In this document: one piece after another, positions 34,501-44,877 of the stretch | Layout: the number at the start of each line of letters is the position of its first letter | Position numbering within the stretch: the stretch's first letter is position 1 | Source: Rhodotorula mucilaginosa | Lineage: Eukaryota; Basidiomycota; Microbotryomycetes; Sporidiobolales; Sporidiobolaceae | Reading direction: 5' to 3' | NCBI GenBank assembly: GCA_034406715.1 | Contig: CP137864.1 | Coordinates: forward strand, 372,001-436,000 | DNA length: 64,000 nt | Notes under the pieces: generated by a model | What the model was told of the DNA's origin: nothing | What the model saw: the letters and a program-made list of their open reading frames with translations, nothing else | Database searches by the model: none | Program-made: the position numbers and the translations under genes

Positions 34501-35117
34501 GGAAGAGGCGAGGCAGTCGCTCGACGAGGCAGAGAGGGCAGCGGCCGCCGCCACCGCCGACCAGCGTGACGCCCTCGCGACCTCTGACGCCGAAGCGCTT
34601 GAACGCCGTCTCGCTGAAGCGCAAGCTCAGCTCGAGGACGCCAGCAAGGCTCTCGCCGACACGCAGAAGAGCGCTCAGGACGAGCTCGAGGCGATGGGCA
34701 AGATGCACGCCGTCGAGATCGCGAGCGCTCAGGAAGACCACCAGAACGCTCTGCGTCAACGCGACGAGAACAATGCACTCGCTCTCCAGCAGTTGCAGGA
34801 GAAGCTCATCTCGATCGACGAGGACCGCGAACGTCTTCGGCATGAACTTGAGGAGGCGCAGAAGAGTGCGCTCCGCTCGAGCCAGTCTCTCGCGGGCGCC
34901 GTCATCGACGTTGACCTCAAGGCTCTGCATGACGCCCACGTCAACAAGCTCGCCGAAGTCGAGAGCGCGAGCAAGGCTCGGGAGACCGAGTTGCAAGAGG
35001 TGAGGAGGTGACTCGAATCCGATCCCTTGCAGAACGACATTCTGACTTTCGCAAACCTGACGACAGCGCATCGACAAGCTCACTCGCGAGCTCGAAGAGC
35101 AGCGCGAAGTAGACTAG
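31553..35117 (+). CDS. Large coiled-coil protein with basic low-complexity N-terminal half, unknown function
   Basis: Start MQDTSNSNISVSDSPLRT at 31553; exon 1 joins at about 31794 to GGDHSMLTDEQMMPPP, and further introns lie near 33125-33220, 33428-33498, 34078-34143 and 34995-35068. The stop TAG is at 35115-35117 after RIDKLTRELEEQREVD. The first about 440 residues are Ser/Thr/Ala/Pro/Arg-rich and basic with many TTRP- and SS-type repeats (for example SKPTR-like ARRPLASSSSASF), likely disordered. The remaining about 630 residues are almost unbroken heptad coiled coil with internal similarity (repeated SHAAE-, LEALR- and EEHA-type units). A basic disordered half before a long coiled coil is seen in microtubule- or spindle-pole-associated proteins, but no CAP-Gly, calponin or motor domain is present, so the role is open. 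Confidence 0.8.
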
Positions 35118-35350
35118 AGACTGAGAATCGCATGTCATCGACCTGGCGCCACAGCATCCACACCAACTCATCCACCTCAAGGCTCCTTCGTTTTCATCCA
35201 GAACCCCTTCGCGCTTCCCTTTCGCCTTAGTCGAGGCACTGTACATCGCCACTAGCTGCAACTGCAATAAGCATGCGCTCCGCAAATACCCTAGAATGCT
35301 TTGCCGATGCGAGTGTCTACGTTCCACAACAAATTCACACGATACAGCTT

Positions 35351-38300
35351 TTACGACTCTATCGTCCTGCCACCTGATCGGCCTGACGTATCGTACGCCC
35401 GGATGAGATGCTCCTGTCCCTCCTCCGTCCTGACGATGCGATTTGATCAGCTCCGTGACGACGGAAAAAGGGCATCAAGGGCAACTCACTGCGAGAACGC
35501 AAAGCCTCGATTCCTCCGCATCCGCTGGACCGCCCTGACCTTCTTGATAGCCTGTGACCGATCCGGCGGCGTCAGAGTCAGAAAGGCCGTCTGTAAGCGA
35601 AGAAAGGGGATCGCAAATCCGTACCTTTTGGAACTGTTCCATCCGCGGTCGGTAATCCGGCAAGTTGTACTTCTGGATCTCTTGAACGATGTGATACGGC
35701 TCCGGCATGAAGAGTCGCTTGTAGCTGTAAGCACACGAGGATGGTCAGTACATCGTCATGGAGCAAGAGAAAGATCAACCACTGACGATCTCCAGGTAAA
35801 GTCGCGGATGAGCAAGAGGACCGGCAGCCCGAAGATCGTGAGCCAGAAGACGAGCGACGTCCACAAGCGGCTGACGATGTCGGTGTACTCGAGCGAGAAC
35901 CCGAGTTTCGGCGCGACCCACGCGTAGAAGGGGAGGAAGCACATGGTGAAGGCGAAAGATCCTGGAATGGCCAGCAACGTGTACTTGGTCCAGATGCTGC
36001 AATGTCAAGAGATTCGTCAACTCAGGCAGGACTAGCTTTCGTCAAGATGAGGGAGAGAACGTACTCGGAGATCAAGGCCGCCTTGCCCAGGACGAGGAGG
36101 AGCGTGGTAAGATATAGTGTCGTGCCCCAGACCCATTGCCCGCCGATCCATCCATGCGTGAGGATGAGCCCTTGGTTGAAGATGGCGGCCGTGAAGACGT
36201 AGATGACCTGCGTACACAGCATAAGTTAGCTCCGTCTCTCGAAAGACGTCGGCGTGAGGTCAACTCACGAGGGAATGGAACAGGGCGTTCGCGATCCACT
36301 GCCAGAAGATACGAGTCGAGAACTGTCATATCGACGACAGTCAGCACGCCCCCACGTTGAAGACACGGTCCAGAACGCCTCACAAACTTGTTCTGCTGGC
36401 CCAGCTTGTACAGCTCCGGATACCGGTCGAGCATCCTCGCGGCGACGAACTGGTCGAAAATGCCGAGGACGAAAGGCGGTAGCACCGTAAAGACAACGTT
36501 GTAGAACGTGAGAGTCCAACTCTCCTCGAGGACCTGCCCCGAGAACGAGTTCGAAAAGGCGAACTGTTTCGGGAAGCGGGAACGGGTCAGCCGTCCGATC
36601 GGGCTCGGGACAGGGAACTTCTGCACTTACCCAGAAGCCGGTCATGTACAAGGCGATGTTCTTGTAGAAGCTGTTTCTCAGTTCGATTGCCCGCCATGGC
36701 AAGCTGGTCAGCATGCGCTCGCCCTCGTGCTTCAGAGAGGAAGTTGCGCACGAGTACAGGATGAGCTTGCTCAGGCGCTGGTACGACCACGTGCCGTGCA
36801 CGAGCAACAGCTTTTTGAGGAACCGGAACTGGCTGATCGCGACGTCGGCCGACCTGGCAGCCTGGAGACCTTCATGGCCCGAGATCCCGACGCCGATGTG
36901 GGCAGCCTGGATCATCGAGACGTCGTTCGCGCCGTCGCCGATCGCGAGCAGGATCGCTTTGAGGTTCTTCTTGACGAGCTTGACGACGAGCGCCTTTTGT
37001 AGAGGTGATACGCGGCAGCAGACCACGGCTTTGCACATGACGGCGAGCTCGAGGAACACGGAGCTGAGCTCCTTCTCGAGTGCGAAGGAGAGACTCTTTC
37101 CGTCTGGAGAGATGACAGGCCATGTGTCAGCTTCAAATTCTCCACACCAGTGGACAACAGACTCACCGATAATCAGCGCGAGCTCTTCAAAGTCGCCGGC
37201 GTTGCGAGCGTTCTTGATCGCCTCGAGTCGTTTGATCAAGAAGTCCTTGGTATCGACAGCAGTGTCTTCGTTGACGATGACCTGCAGGTGGAAAAGTCAG
37301 TATTCGTCCCTGGCACAGGCCGACAGCTCCGCTCTTGAATAGGGCGACTCACCAAGCTCATCGACTCCGAGATTAACCGACACGACAAGCCGATGTTAAT
37401 CGCCGTCTCTTGCCGGTCTCCCGTCAGGACCCACACCTTGATCCCAGCCTGCTGGAGCGTGTAGATCGTTTCGGGCACGCCGTCCTGCAACTTGTCCTCG
37501 ATCGCAGTCGCGCCGAGGAGGAACAGATCGCGTTCAATGATCTCGGCGGCCTTGTCGAGCGCGTCTTGGCGCCCGTTGATCGTCGCCGCCGCTCGAGAGT
37601 GCACGACCGCCCACTTCTTGTACTCGTCTTCCGGAATGTCGCGCATGGCGATGCAAAGTGTGCGCAAACCCTCGGTAGCGTACTCCTGTCAAGCGTGGTC
37701 CCACCGAGTCGCGTCAGCGGTCGCGCAGGCGCTCTCGACGTATCAGGTACTCACCTCGAGATGGTTCGCAGTCGCCTCGGTAAACGTCTGACCTTCGCTC
37801 GCCAAGCGCTCAAAGATGACCGTATCGGCACCCTTGCAGTACAGCTTGATCTTGCCTTCAGGCGTCCGGACGACCGCCGACATGCGTTTCCGCGTCGAGT
37901 TGAACTCGAGGATGTGCAGGATCTGGTACTCGCGCTGCTTGCCGTCGATGCTGACAAAGACGGATTGCGGTTTCCGGGTCTGAACGCGGGCGTGAGCGCA
38001 TTGTTAGCACTCGCCCCTTGGTCCCCGGAGCGGGATGGACTCCCTCGACTTACCACAAAGGTGTAGCCGAGCACATCAGCGCCCTGCACGAGGGCCGCCT
38101 CGTCCGGACTACTCGCCTGGTACGTGATTTTTTCATTCTTGTACTCGGGAATCACCGTGTGGCAGGTCGCGAGCAAGGTCAAGAACTCGCGGATGACGCG
38201 CGCCGTCTCGTGGCCCGCGGCGAGGTTGTCCTGCAAATCGGAGAACGAAAAGACCTCGCCGCGCTTCGACTCTTCGACGACGTCGGCGTAGGCGATCCCG

Positions 38301-40932
38301 CCGATCGAACACTGGCGGAACTCCATCTGGTTGCAGGTGAGCGTGCCGGTCTTGTCGCTGAAGATGTACTCGATCTGACCGAGCTCCTCGACGAGGGACG
38401 AAGTTCGACAGAGAGCCGGCGTGTCGGTCGGCGCGTGATACATGTCTGCAGCCGGGCAAACCGTCAGGCTTTGCACCCACTGATCGATCCCTGGGAGGCT
38501 TCACTCACCGAGATCGTAGTTGATGAAACCGGCCTGCTGGAACTTGACCACCTCCATCGTGACAATGAGGCTATACGAGCGAGCGAGCGAGCCAGTCGAT
38601 CGGGGGGTCAGCAACTGCATCCGATTCAAAACACGCTCCGGATCCGCACAGACTCACGAGATCGGGATCAAGTTACTCAGAGTCAAGCAGAACGTGAGCA
38701 TGTCCTTGACAAACTTGCTCGCCGAGACGGGACTGCCCTCGCCCGCTTCGCCGAGCATCAAGTACCACATGTCGTCGCCGTAGATGTGCGTGCGGATGGT
38801 CGCGCCGATCGCGCACGCGAGCGAGAGGGACAGGAGGATGATGAGGAGGAAGACGATCTGGACGTTGACGAGGCGTTCCATCGCTGTGCGCTTGATCGGC
38901 GCGGCGCTGAGAGCGAGTGGGATTGAGAGAAAAAAGGCGTGCAGGAAATGCAAAGTCAGTGAGCTGTCACTCCTGATCACAGGAGATCAGGTGAAGAAAG
39001 GAACCCACGTCGCGTTCCGCATCAACTTGGTCTCATGACCCGTAAAGACCACGATTCCATACAGCCACGCCGTATTCCTCAACTGCGCCCCTCGCAAGAG
39101 CAGCTGATCCGGTCCGAGCGGGACCTCGCTCGCCGTCGCCGCCAATCCAGCCTGGCCCCTCGAGAGCGTCGCCTCGAAGGTGTAGAGCGAGTTGTTGGGT
39201 TGTTCGGAGCGGAGTTGGCCGGCGAGTTGGGAGAGGGCGACGGGGGAATGGAGCGTTGCGGTCGAGGGGTGCGCTTGCTTGATCTTGAGGTTCGTCTCGC
39301 TGTGCGAAAGTACACGAGGAATCCCCAAAACAGTCAGCCGGTTTCCGGCGTGACCATCCGCAGAAACAACCGACGACATCGCTTCAAGGAGACAGCGTCA
39401 CGCACCCATCCAGGTTGCTCGTCTCGATGTAGCACAACCCCTCGGGTTCTGACGTCGCGAGGAGGACCAAGTCGGCGGGGAAGAACTCGTCCGCCTCGAG
39501 GCGGACAATGTCGCCGACCTTGAGGCTCTTCCACGGCTTGTCGACAAAGTGCGCGCCGTCGAGCACGCGCGCTTTCCGCGAGTTGAGGTCGGCGTCCGAT
39601 TGGTGGCGTTTCTGGGGGGTTGTTCCGTTTTAGCTCAACTTGTCCGTTCCCCTCGACGAAGGTGGTGCACTCCAGGAAAAAGAACGCACGACATCCTCCT
39701 TGATCTCCTTGAGGGCGGCGACGAGCAAGACGATCCCGAGCGGGAGGACGGTCGTGAACCGGTTCGTCGGCGAGACGTTCGGGATCTGTTGGATCGCGGC
39801 GATAAAGAGGAAAAAGACGTTGGCGTACTTTGAGAATTGTTCTGCGGGCAAGCGCGTACAAAAGTCAACAAACGGAACCAGCAACCGTTTTGAGAAAAAG
39901 AGAAGGGAGGTGCGCATACCGAGGAGGAACTTTGGCACAAACGTGACAAAGTTGTACTTGCTCGTCGAGACGCTGTTCCCCGGCCATTTATTCGGAGCGT
40001 TCATCGCCGCATGGTTCAAGTGCACGAGACGGTCGCCGGTGTACACCCTCGGACCTCCCTTGGCGATCCGCCTCAGTTCGGCGACGACTCGGTCGACGAT
40101 GGCTCTCGCGCTCCCGCTGCCGTCGAGGTGCTTGCGTTGCTCTTTCGCTTGACGAGCGGCGATGCGCGCCTTGGCTTGCAACAGTTCGTCGTCGTCGTCG
40201 AGGAGGGTGTTGATCGTCGGCTGCGGCCCGGCCCCGGTGGCGGCGGCGGAAGAAGCTGTCGGGTTGTCGACGTCGTTCAGCTGACCTTGGCCGTGACCGG
40301 CGGGCATTTGCGCGTCGGCCGTGAGGGGGATCGCGCCGCTGTACGAGTGTTGTTGGCCTTTGCAGCCGAGCGACGGACGAGTCCTGGACCCGGATCCGGA
40401 CCCGAACCCGAACGAGGTGGTCGACGCGTTCAAGCCCGACTCTGCCAATTCGTCGTCATCGTCGCTATCCACGCGCCAGGAGGAGTCTCAGCGCGGAGTT
40501 TGAAAACAGTCGAGGGAAACGAGGAACGAGCGGGACGACGCACTAGAAGGGCTTGTACTCGTCGTCGTCGTTCAGGTCATCGTACCTGCCGATCCCCTGG
40601 TTACTGAGGTCGACCGCGGTCCCGAAGCGGTTGGCAGCCTGCCCTCCTCCGTAGCTCGCCGGGTTCTGACTCTGGCCATACGGATCAAAGACGCCGCGCG
40701 TGTTGCTGAACGGGTCCTCGGACGGCGTCGAGCGGTGGTTCCCGTTCCGGCTCGCGCTCGCGCTCGCCTCTGCGGATGCCGAGTTGGTCGGGCCGTACGG
40801 GTTGTGCCTCGGTTCGGGTTCTTGCCCCGGTCTGTAGATTGCGAGGTCGTCGTCGTCGTCGGAATCAAACTGGCGAGTGGGTTTGCTCGTGAGTTTTCGA
40901 GGTTGCGGGACGGGTTGGAGGAAGGTGGACAT
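35351..40932 (-). CDS. DRS2: P4-ATPase phospholipid flippase, Drs2 type
   Basis: Moves phosphatidylserine/ethanolamine to the cytosolic leaflet of late Golgi and endosome membranes. ATG at 40932; about 15 exons. Marks in order: acidic cytosolic N-terminus ([11 protein letters not shown]), [20 protein letters not shown], actuator motif [11 protein letters not shown], the P4 PISL motif ([16 protein letters not shown], split by an intron), phosphorylation site [16 protein letters not shown] with the catalytic Asp, [53 protein letters not shown] and [18 protein letters not shown], followed by six membrane spans. The tail contains the autoinhibitory motif GFAFSQTEE, as in yeast Drs2. Its last 25 codons sit on exon 35351-35429, after a 60-nt intron (35430-35489). 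If that intron is kept, translation stops exactly after GFAFSQ. Confidence 0.93.
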
Positions 40933-41322
40933 ACGACGTTCATCTCTCCCCCTCGTCTGCTAAGTGAGCAGTGTCCAGTCTCGCCTCGTGGAGATTCCCG
41001 GTTGTCGCTTGATGAGTTGTGTCCCGTCGAGTCGAGTCGGGGAGGGGAGAGCGGCAGTCACACCGCGGTGCGCTACTTTATGGGGACGAGGTCACGATCC
41101 AGAGTATGAGTGTAAGCACCTGGGCGCAGCTCTCTCGGCCAGCGATCGCCGACTCGAACGTCGTCGCGCGTCTCGGCGCTGAACGTGAACGCGACGAGTC
41201 GCCGTCGGCGTCCTCGGCGGTTTCACCTGCACCAGACTGATTCCGAGTCTGATTACAGCTCTTAGACTATAGACAGCCACCTCCCCCTCGGCCGCCCTCG
41301 TGCTCTCAGCCACACTTCGACC
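40933..41322. promoter_or_regulatory. Divergent promoter DRS2 / RNF5-like gene
   Basis: 390 bp between two start codons. It includes ACTTTATGGGG (about 41070-41080) and CT-rich stretches next to the RNF5-like ATG. No coding frame is supported. Confidence 0.4.
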
Positions 41323-42626
41323 ATGTCGACGTCGGCCTCCCCACCTCAGCCTGCTGCCTCACACGACGACGATTCACCGTCCGACCCTCCAGCTCTAGCT
41401 GCGCGTCAGCCTGGACCAGCCATCAGCGAAGGGCCCTCGAGCACCACAGCTGTCCTCTCAACCTCCGACCCGTCTTCGTCCCCGTCTCAAGGCCCACCTC
41501 GACTCGAAAGTGGGGCGGATGATCCCAGTTCCGTCATCGACCCCAAGGACGCCGCCTCTCTACAGCTACCGAGCAATCACGCCGGCAAATCCAAGGAACA
41601 GGAGGAGGACAAGCTCGACCGCTTCTCGTGCCACATCTGGTGCGCGCGTCCCTTCGGGTCAGCCATGGCAAGTATCCGTACCCTCACTCTCGGTGCAACA
41701 GCCTCGAAGTACCAGACGAACCGGTCGTCAGCCCCTGCGGTCACTTGTACTGCTGGCCCTGCATGCACGAGGTGCGTGCTCCGAACCTGCCTCCCTCCTT
41801 GACAGGTTGTTGATCTGCCCTCGGGTACAGTGGCTCGTCGTCGCGCACGGTCGCGCCTGCCCAGTCTGCAAAGCCGTCCTCACCGTCAACCAACTCGTCC
41901 CCATCTACACCTCGGCCGAAGCCGTCGATCCGCGGTGAGCCCTCTCTTTTCCCGTCCCCTTCCTTTCGTTCCCCGACCACCTTTGGGTCGGAAGAGCTGA
42001 CTCCCCCTCCTCCTCCCCCTCTCCTCCCCCCTTGGCCAACGCCGCAACTGGACCTCGACCCTGCTGTAGGTCCCGTCCGATCCCGCCCCGCCCGCGTCCA
42101 GCCGCACCACCCCCTCCGGCTCCTTCCTTCCGCGCTCCCGCGTTCCGGAACCCGTTCGCAGTCCTCGACGCAGCCCACATGGGCATGGGCGGTGCCGATC
42201 CTGCCGAACTGATGACCGCACCTTTGGGCCCGAGAGGAGGAGGAGGAGCAGGAGCAAGCGGTGGGGGGAGCGCCTTCTCGTTCCAGGCGGGCGTGTTCCC
42301 CTTGCCCGGACTCTCGTTCGGGTGGTCGTGGCCACCGACAATGACGGCGACGCCCAGACTCGTAGACGAGAACGGTGGTGGCCAGCGCATCATGATGCGC
42401 GATCCGCACGCCGTCAACCGGCCTCCGACGAGGGACGAATGGCTCCGCGCCGTCGTCCAGCAGGTCTTCCTCGCCGTCTTCTTTGCCATGTTTGGTCAGT
42501 CCAGCAGCGCCTCCTTACGAGAGACCGTGCTCTTTGCAATTGCTCGAGACACCTCTGGGTGACAGGTATTGCGAACTGACTCCGTATTGTGCTTTCCATC
42601 CAGTCGCAATCACTTTCGGCGGCTGA
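41323..42626 (+). CDS. RNF5/RNF185-like RING E3 ubiquitin ligase, C-terminal membrane anchor
   Basis: Five exons. A Ser/Pro-rich N-terminus of about 100 residues precedes a complete C3HC4 RING spliced over three exons: FSCHIC|LEVPDEPVVSPCGHLYCWPC MHE|WL then GRACPVCKAVL, followed by VNQLVPIYTSAEAVDPR, which is the conserved segment after the RING in RNF5 and RNF185. The C-terminal half is Pro/Gly-rich and ends with the hydrophobic stretch EWLRAVVQQVFLAVFFAMF|VAITFGG, a probable ER membrane anchor; the family usually has two closely spaced spans. Stop TGA at 42624-42626. Known relatives act in ER-associated degradation and in removal of misfolded membrane proteins. It ends 37 bp from the convergent MAK11 stop. 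Confidence 0.88.
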
Positions 42627-42663
42627 AAGGAGTTGTCAGAGCTCGACATTCCCTACGCGCAGT

Positions 42664-44546
42664 CTAGTCCTCCTCTTCCTCCTCCTCTTCGTCCTCGTCC
42701 TCCTGTTCATCTCCGAACCCTTCAAATTCCTCCTCACTCTCGCCCTCGCCGTCCTCATCTTCGTCGTCCTCCTCGTCGTCCTCATCGTCCTCCTCGTCTT
42801 CCGAGCCGTTCCCGTCCTCGCCTCCCGCCTTGCCAGCATCGCCACCGCGGTCGACCAACCCGATCGCGCACACGCACGTCAGCCTCGACTTGTCCGTGTC
42901 AAAGTTGCCGATCGGCTCGACCTCGACTCCGCCTTCCTGATTGTTCTCGGTGGCGGTAATGGCGACCTGCACGTCGGCGAGGTCGTACAGGTTGATGAAG
43001 CCGTCCGAGGAGACGGTGGTCAAGACGATCGTGCTCGACGTTTCAGACGTCGGCAACGCCACCTCGAGGAAGTCAATCATTTTAACCCTGCGCGCGGGCG
43101 GGGGCGAACGGCCGGAGTCAGCCATCGGTCCAGCACAATTCGCGACAGCGATCAGGGGCTTACCGGTTCGAGTGACCAACGAGCGACGCGACCGGGTCCA
43201 GTTTCGGAAGGTCGAGCGCGTTCAAGTCGGTCGTCTCGTCGACCGTGACCGGCGTCGGATTGCTGATATCAAAGACGCGCGTCCGGCCGTCTTCGCACGC
43301 GACAAAGAGGTACTCGCGCTGGTTCGGGTCGGAAGCGTCGAGCGGGAAGTGGCAGAACCGGACGTCGTGGAATCGCGACTTGGCAGTCATCTGGTGATGG
43401 ATCGACATGTCCTGCATGCGCCGGAAACCATATCGAGGTGGATGGTCAATTCTCGGTGCCGTTACCGTGCGAATTCGAGAGGTCGAAGAAATACGCACGA
43501 GTCCGTAGACGGTCAACTCGTTGTTGCAAATCACGGCAAACTTGGAACCGTTCGTGTTCCACCGAACGACGTCTCCCTCTGCGAGACGGAGGGAACAAGA
43601 TCAGTACACGTACTGGCTGGCAGAAAGGCCCACAGCAGCATCTGAAGAGGAGCAAAGAAGAGCGAAAGAGTAAGAGAAACACACCACGACTGAGCCTCAA
43701 ACTCGCGACCGACTTTCCGGCGACCAAGTCCCACATCCGCAGCATGCGGTCGACGCCCACAGACAAGGCGACGCGCCCGTCCGGATGCGCATCGATCGCG
43801 TTGACCCGTCCTTTGTGCCCTTTCAGCGCTCGGAGGAGGACAAAGTCGCGGACTCGGTACAGCGCGATGGTCGAGTCGGAGGACGCGACCATGAGCATGT
43901 TTCGCTGCGGAACGAAGCGCATGCAGTTGATGGTGCCTATGGGCAAACGTACGAGACGAGGAAAGAGTGGGTCAGATAGGCAGTTCCGCTCTCGCAGCAA
44001 TACCCCGAGCCGCCGCGACGGAAACTCACCGGTCGTGTCGCCCTCGAGACTGCCGACCTCTTTCCGTCTCCGGAGGTCCCAGACCTTGATGATCTCGTCC
44101 GTGCCGGCGCTGACGAGGTACTTGCCGCCGACTTTGCGTTCGCTGCCCGTCCCGGGGCTCAACAAGTGACTCGCCGCGACTGTCCGCAAGCTCGAGAGGT
44201 GCGCCGGGAACGAAAAGATGGGCTCGACCGTCAGCGCATAGTCCTTCTTCTTCTCGCTGCTGGACGTCGGCTTGAAGGTGCACTCGAGTCCGTACAAAAG
44301 TCGCTCGTACGAACCCGACGCGACGACGAAGCGCTTCGGCGCGTCCGGGGTCGAGGCTACGGCGTCCGGTGCAGGCTGCTTTGCGGCCTTGCCCTGTGCC
44401 TTCTTCGATTTTGACGGGGCTGCGGTAGAAGACGGCGCGGAAGGACGAGGCGGCGGGTTGCTGAAGCGAGCCTTCTTCGCCGGCGCGGGCTTGGGTGCGT
44501 CTGCTGCAGGTGCAGGGGCTGCCTGGGCTGCCTTTCGTTTGGCCAT
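42664..44546 (-). CDS. MAK11: WD40 ribosome-biogenesis factor Mak11 (PAK1IP1 family)
   Basis: Nucleolar WD40 protein needed for 60S subunit assembly, linked in yeast to Rlp24 loading. ATG at 44546; an Ala/Lys/Pro-rich, nuclear-localisation-like N-terminus of about 75 residues (AKKARFSNPP, KSKKAQGKAAK) precedes the propeller: VVASGSYERLLYGLE, GGKYLVSAGTDEIIKVWDLR, KEVGSLEGDTTG|TINCMRFVPQ, MLMVASSDSTIALYRVRDF, LLRALKGHKGRVNAIDAHPD, MLRMWDLVAGKSVASLRL, EGDVVRWN|TNGSKFAVICNNELTVYG, and LFVACEDGRTRVFDIS. The C-terminus is a long Glu/Asp tail with stop at 42664. Five exons are read. Tail-to-tail with the RNF5-like gene and on the same strand as PPP4R3 upstream. Confidence 0.9.
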
Positions 44547-44877
44547 GGTGGACAGGAGCCTCTAGCTAGGTGTGAGGGGTCAAGCGAGAAACACTTTGAG
44601 CTCATCGCCCAAGGCGAATTTCAGCGAACTTTTTTTGCGTTTACACAGGATCTCGTTTCATAGCGCGATAAGTTGAGCCCGTTGGTACTGAGTCCGGCCA
44701 GAATGCGCAAGCTGGCGCCACGGATAACCGGGTAGGAGAAAGTCTTTTCTCTTCTCGTCTCGAATTCGAATGATCTCCCGCCCCGTGCATGCTGCGATCT
44801 AGGAAATACCGCTTTTGTAGGCCGGAAGAGATATCCCTGGGATACGATAATTGCAGGTGACGCGCTCGCGCCCCAAG
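44547..44877. other. Intergenic spacer PPP4R3 - MAK11
   Basis: 331 bp, AT-richer than its surroundings (TTTTTTTGCGTTTACACAGG at about 44630, TCTTTTCTCTTCTCGTCTCG). It should hold the MAK11 promoter and the 3' UTR of PPP4R3. No coding frame. Confidence 0.4.
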
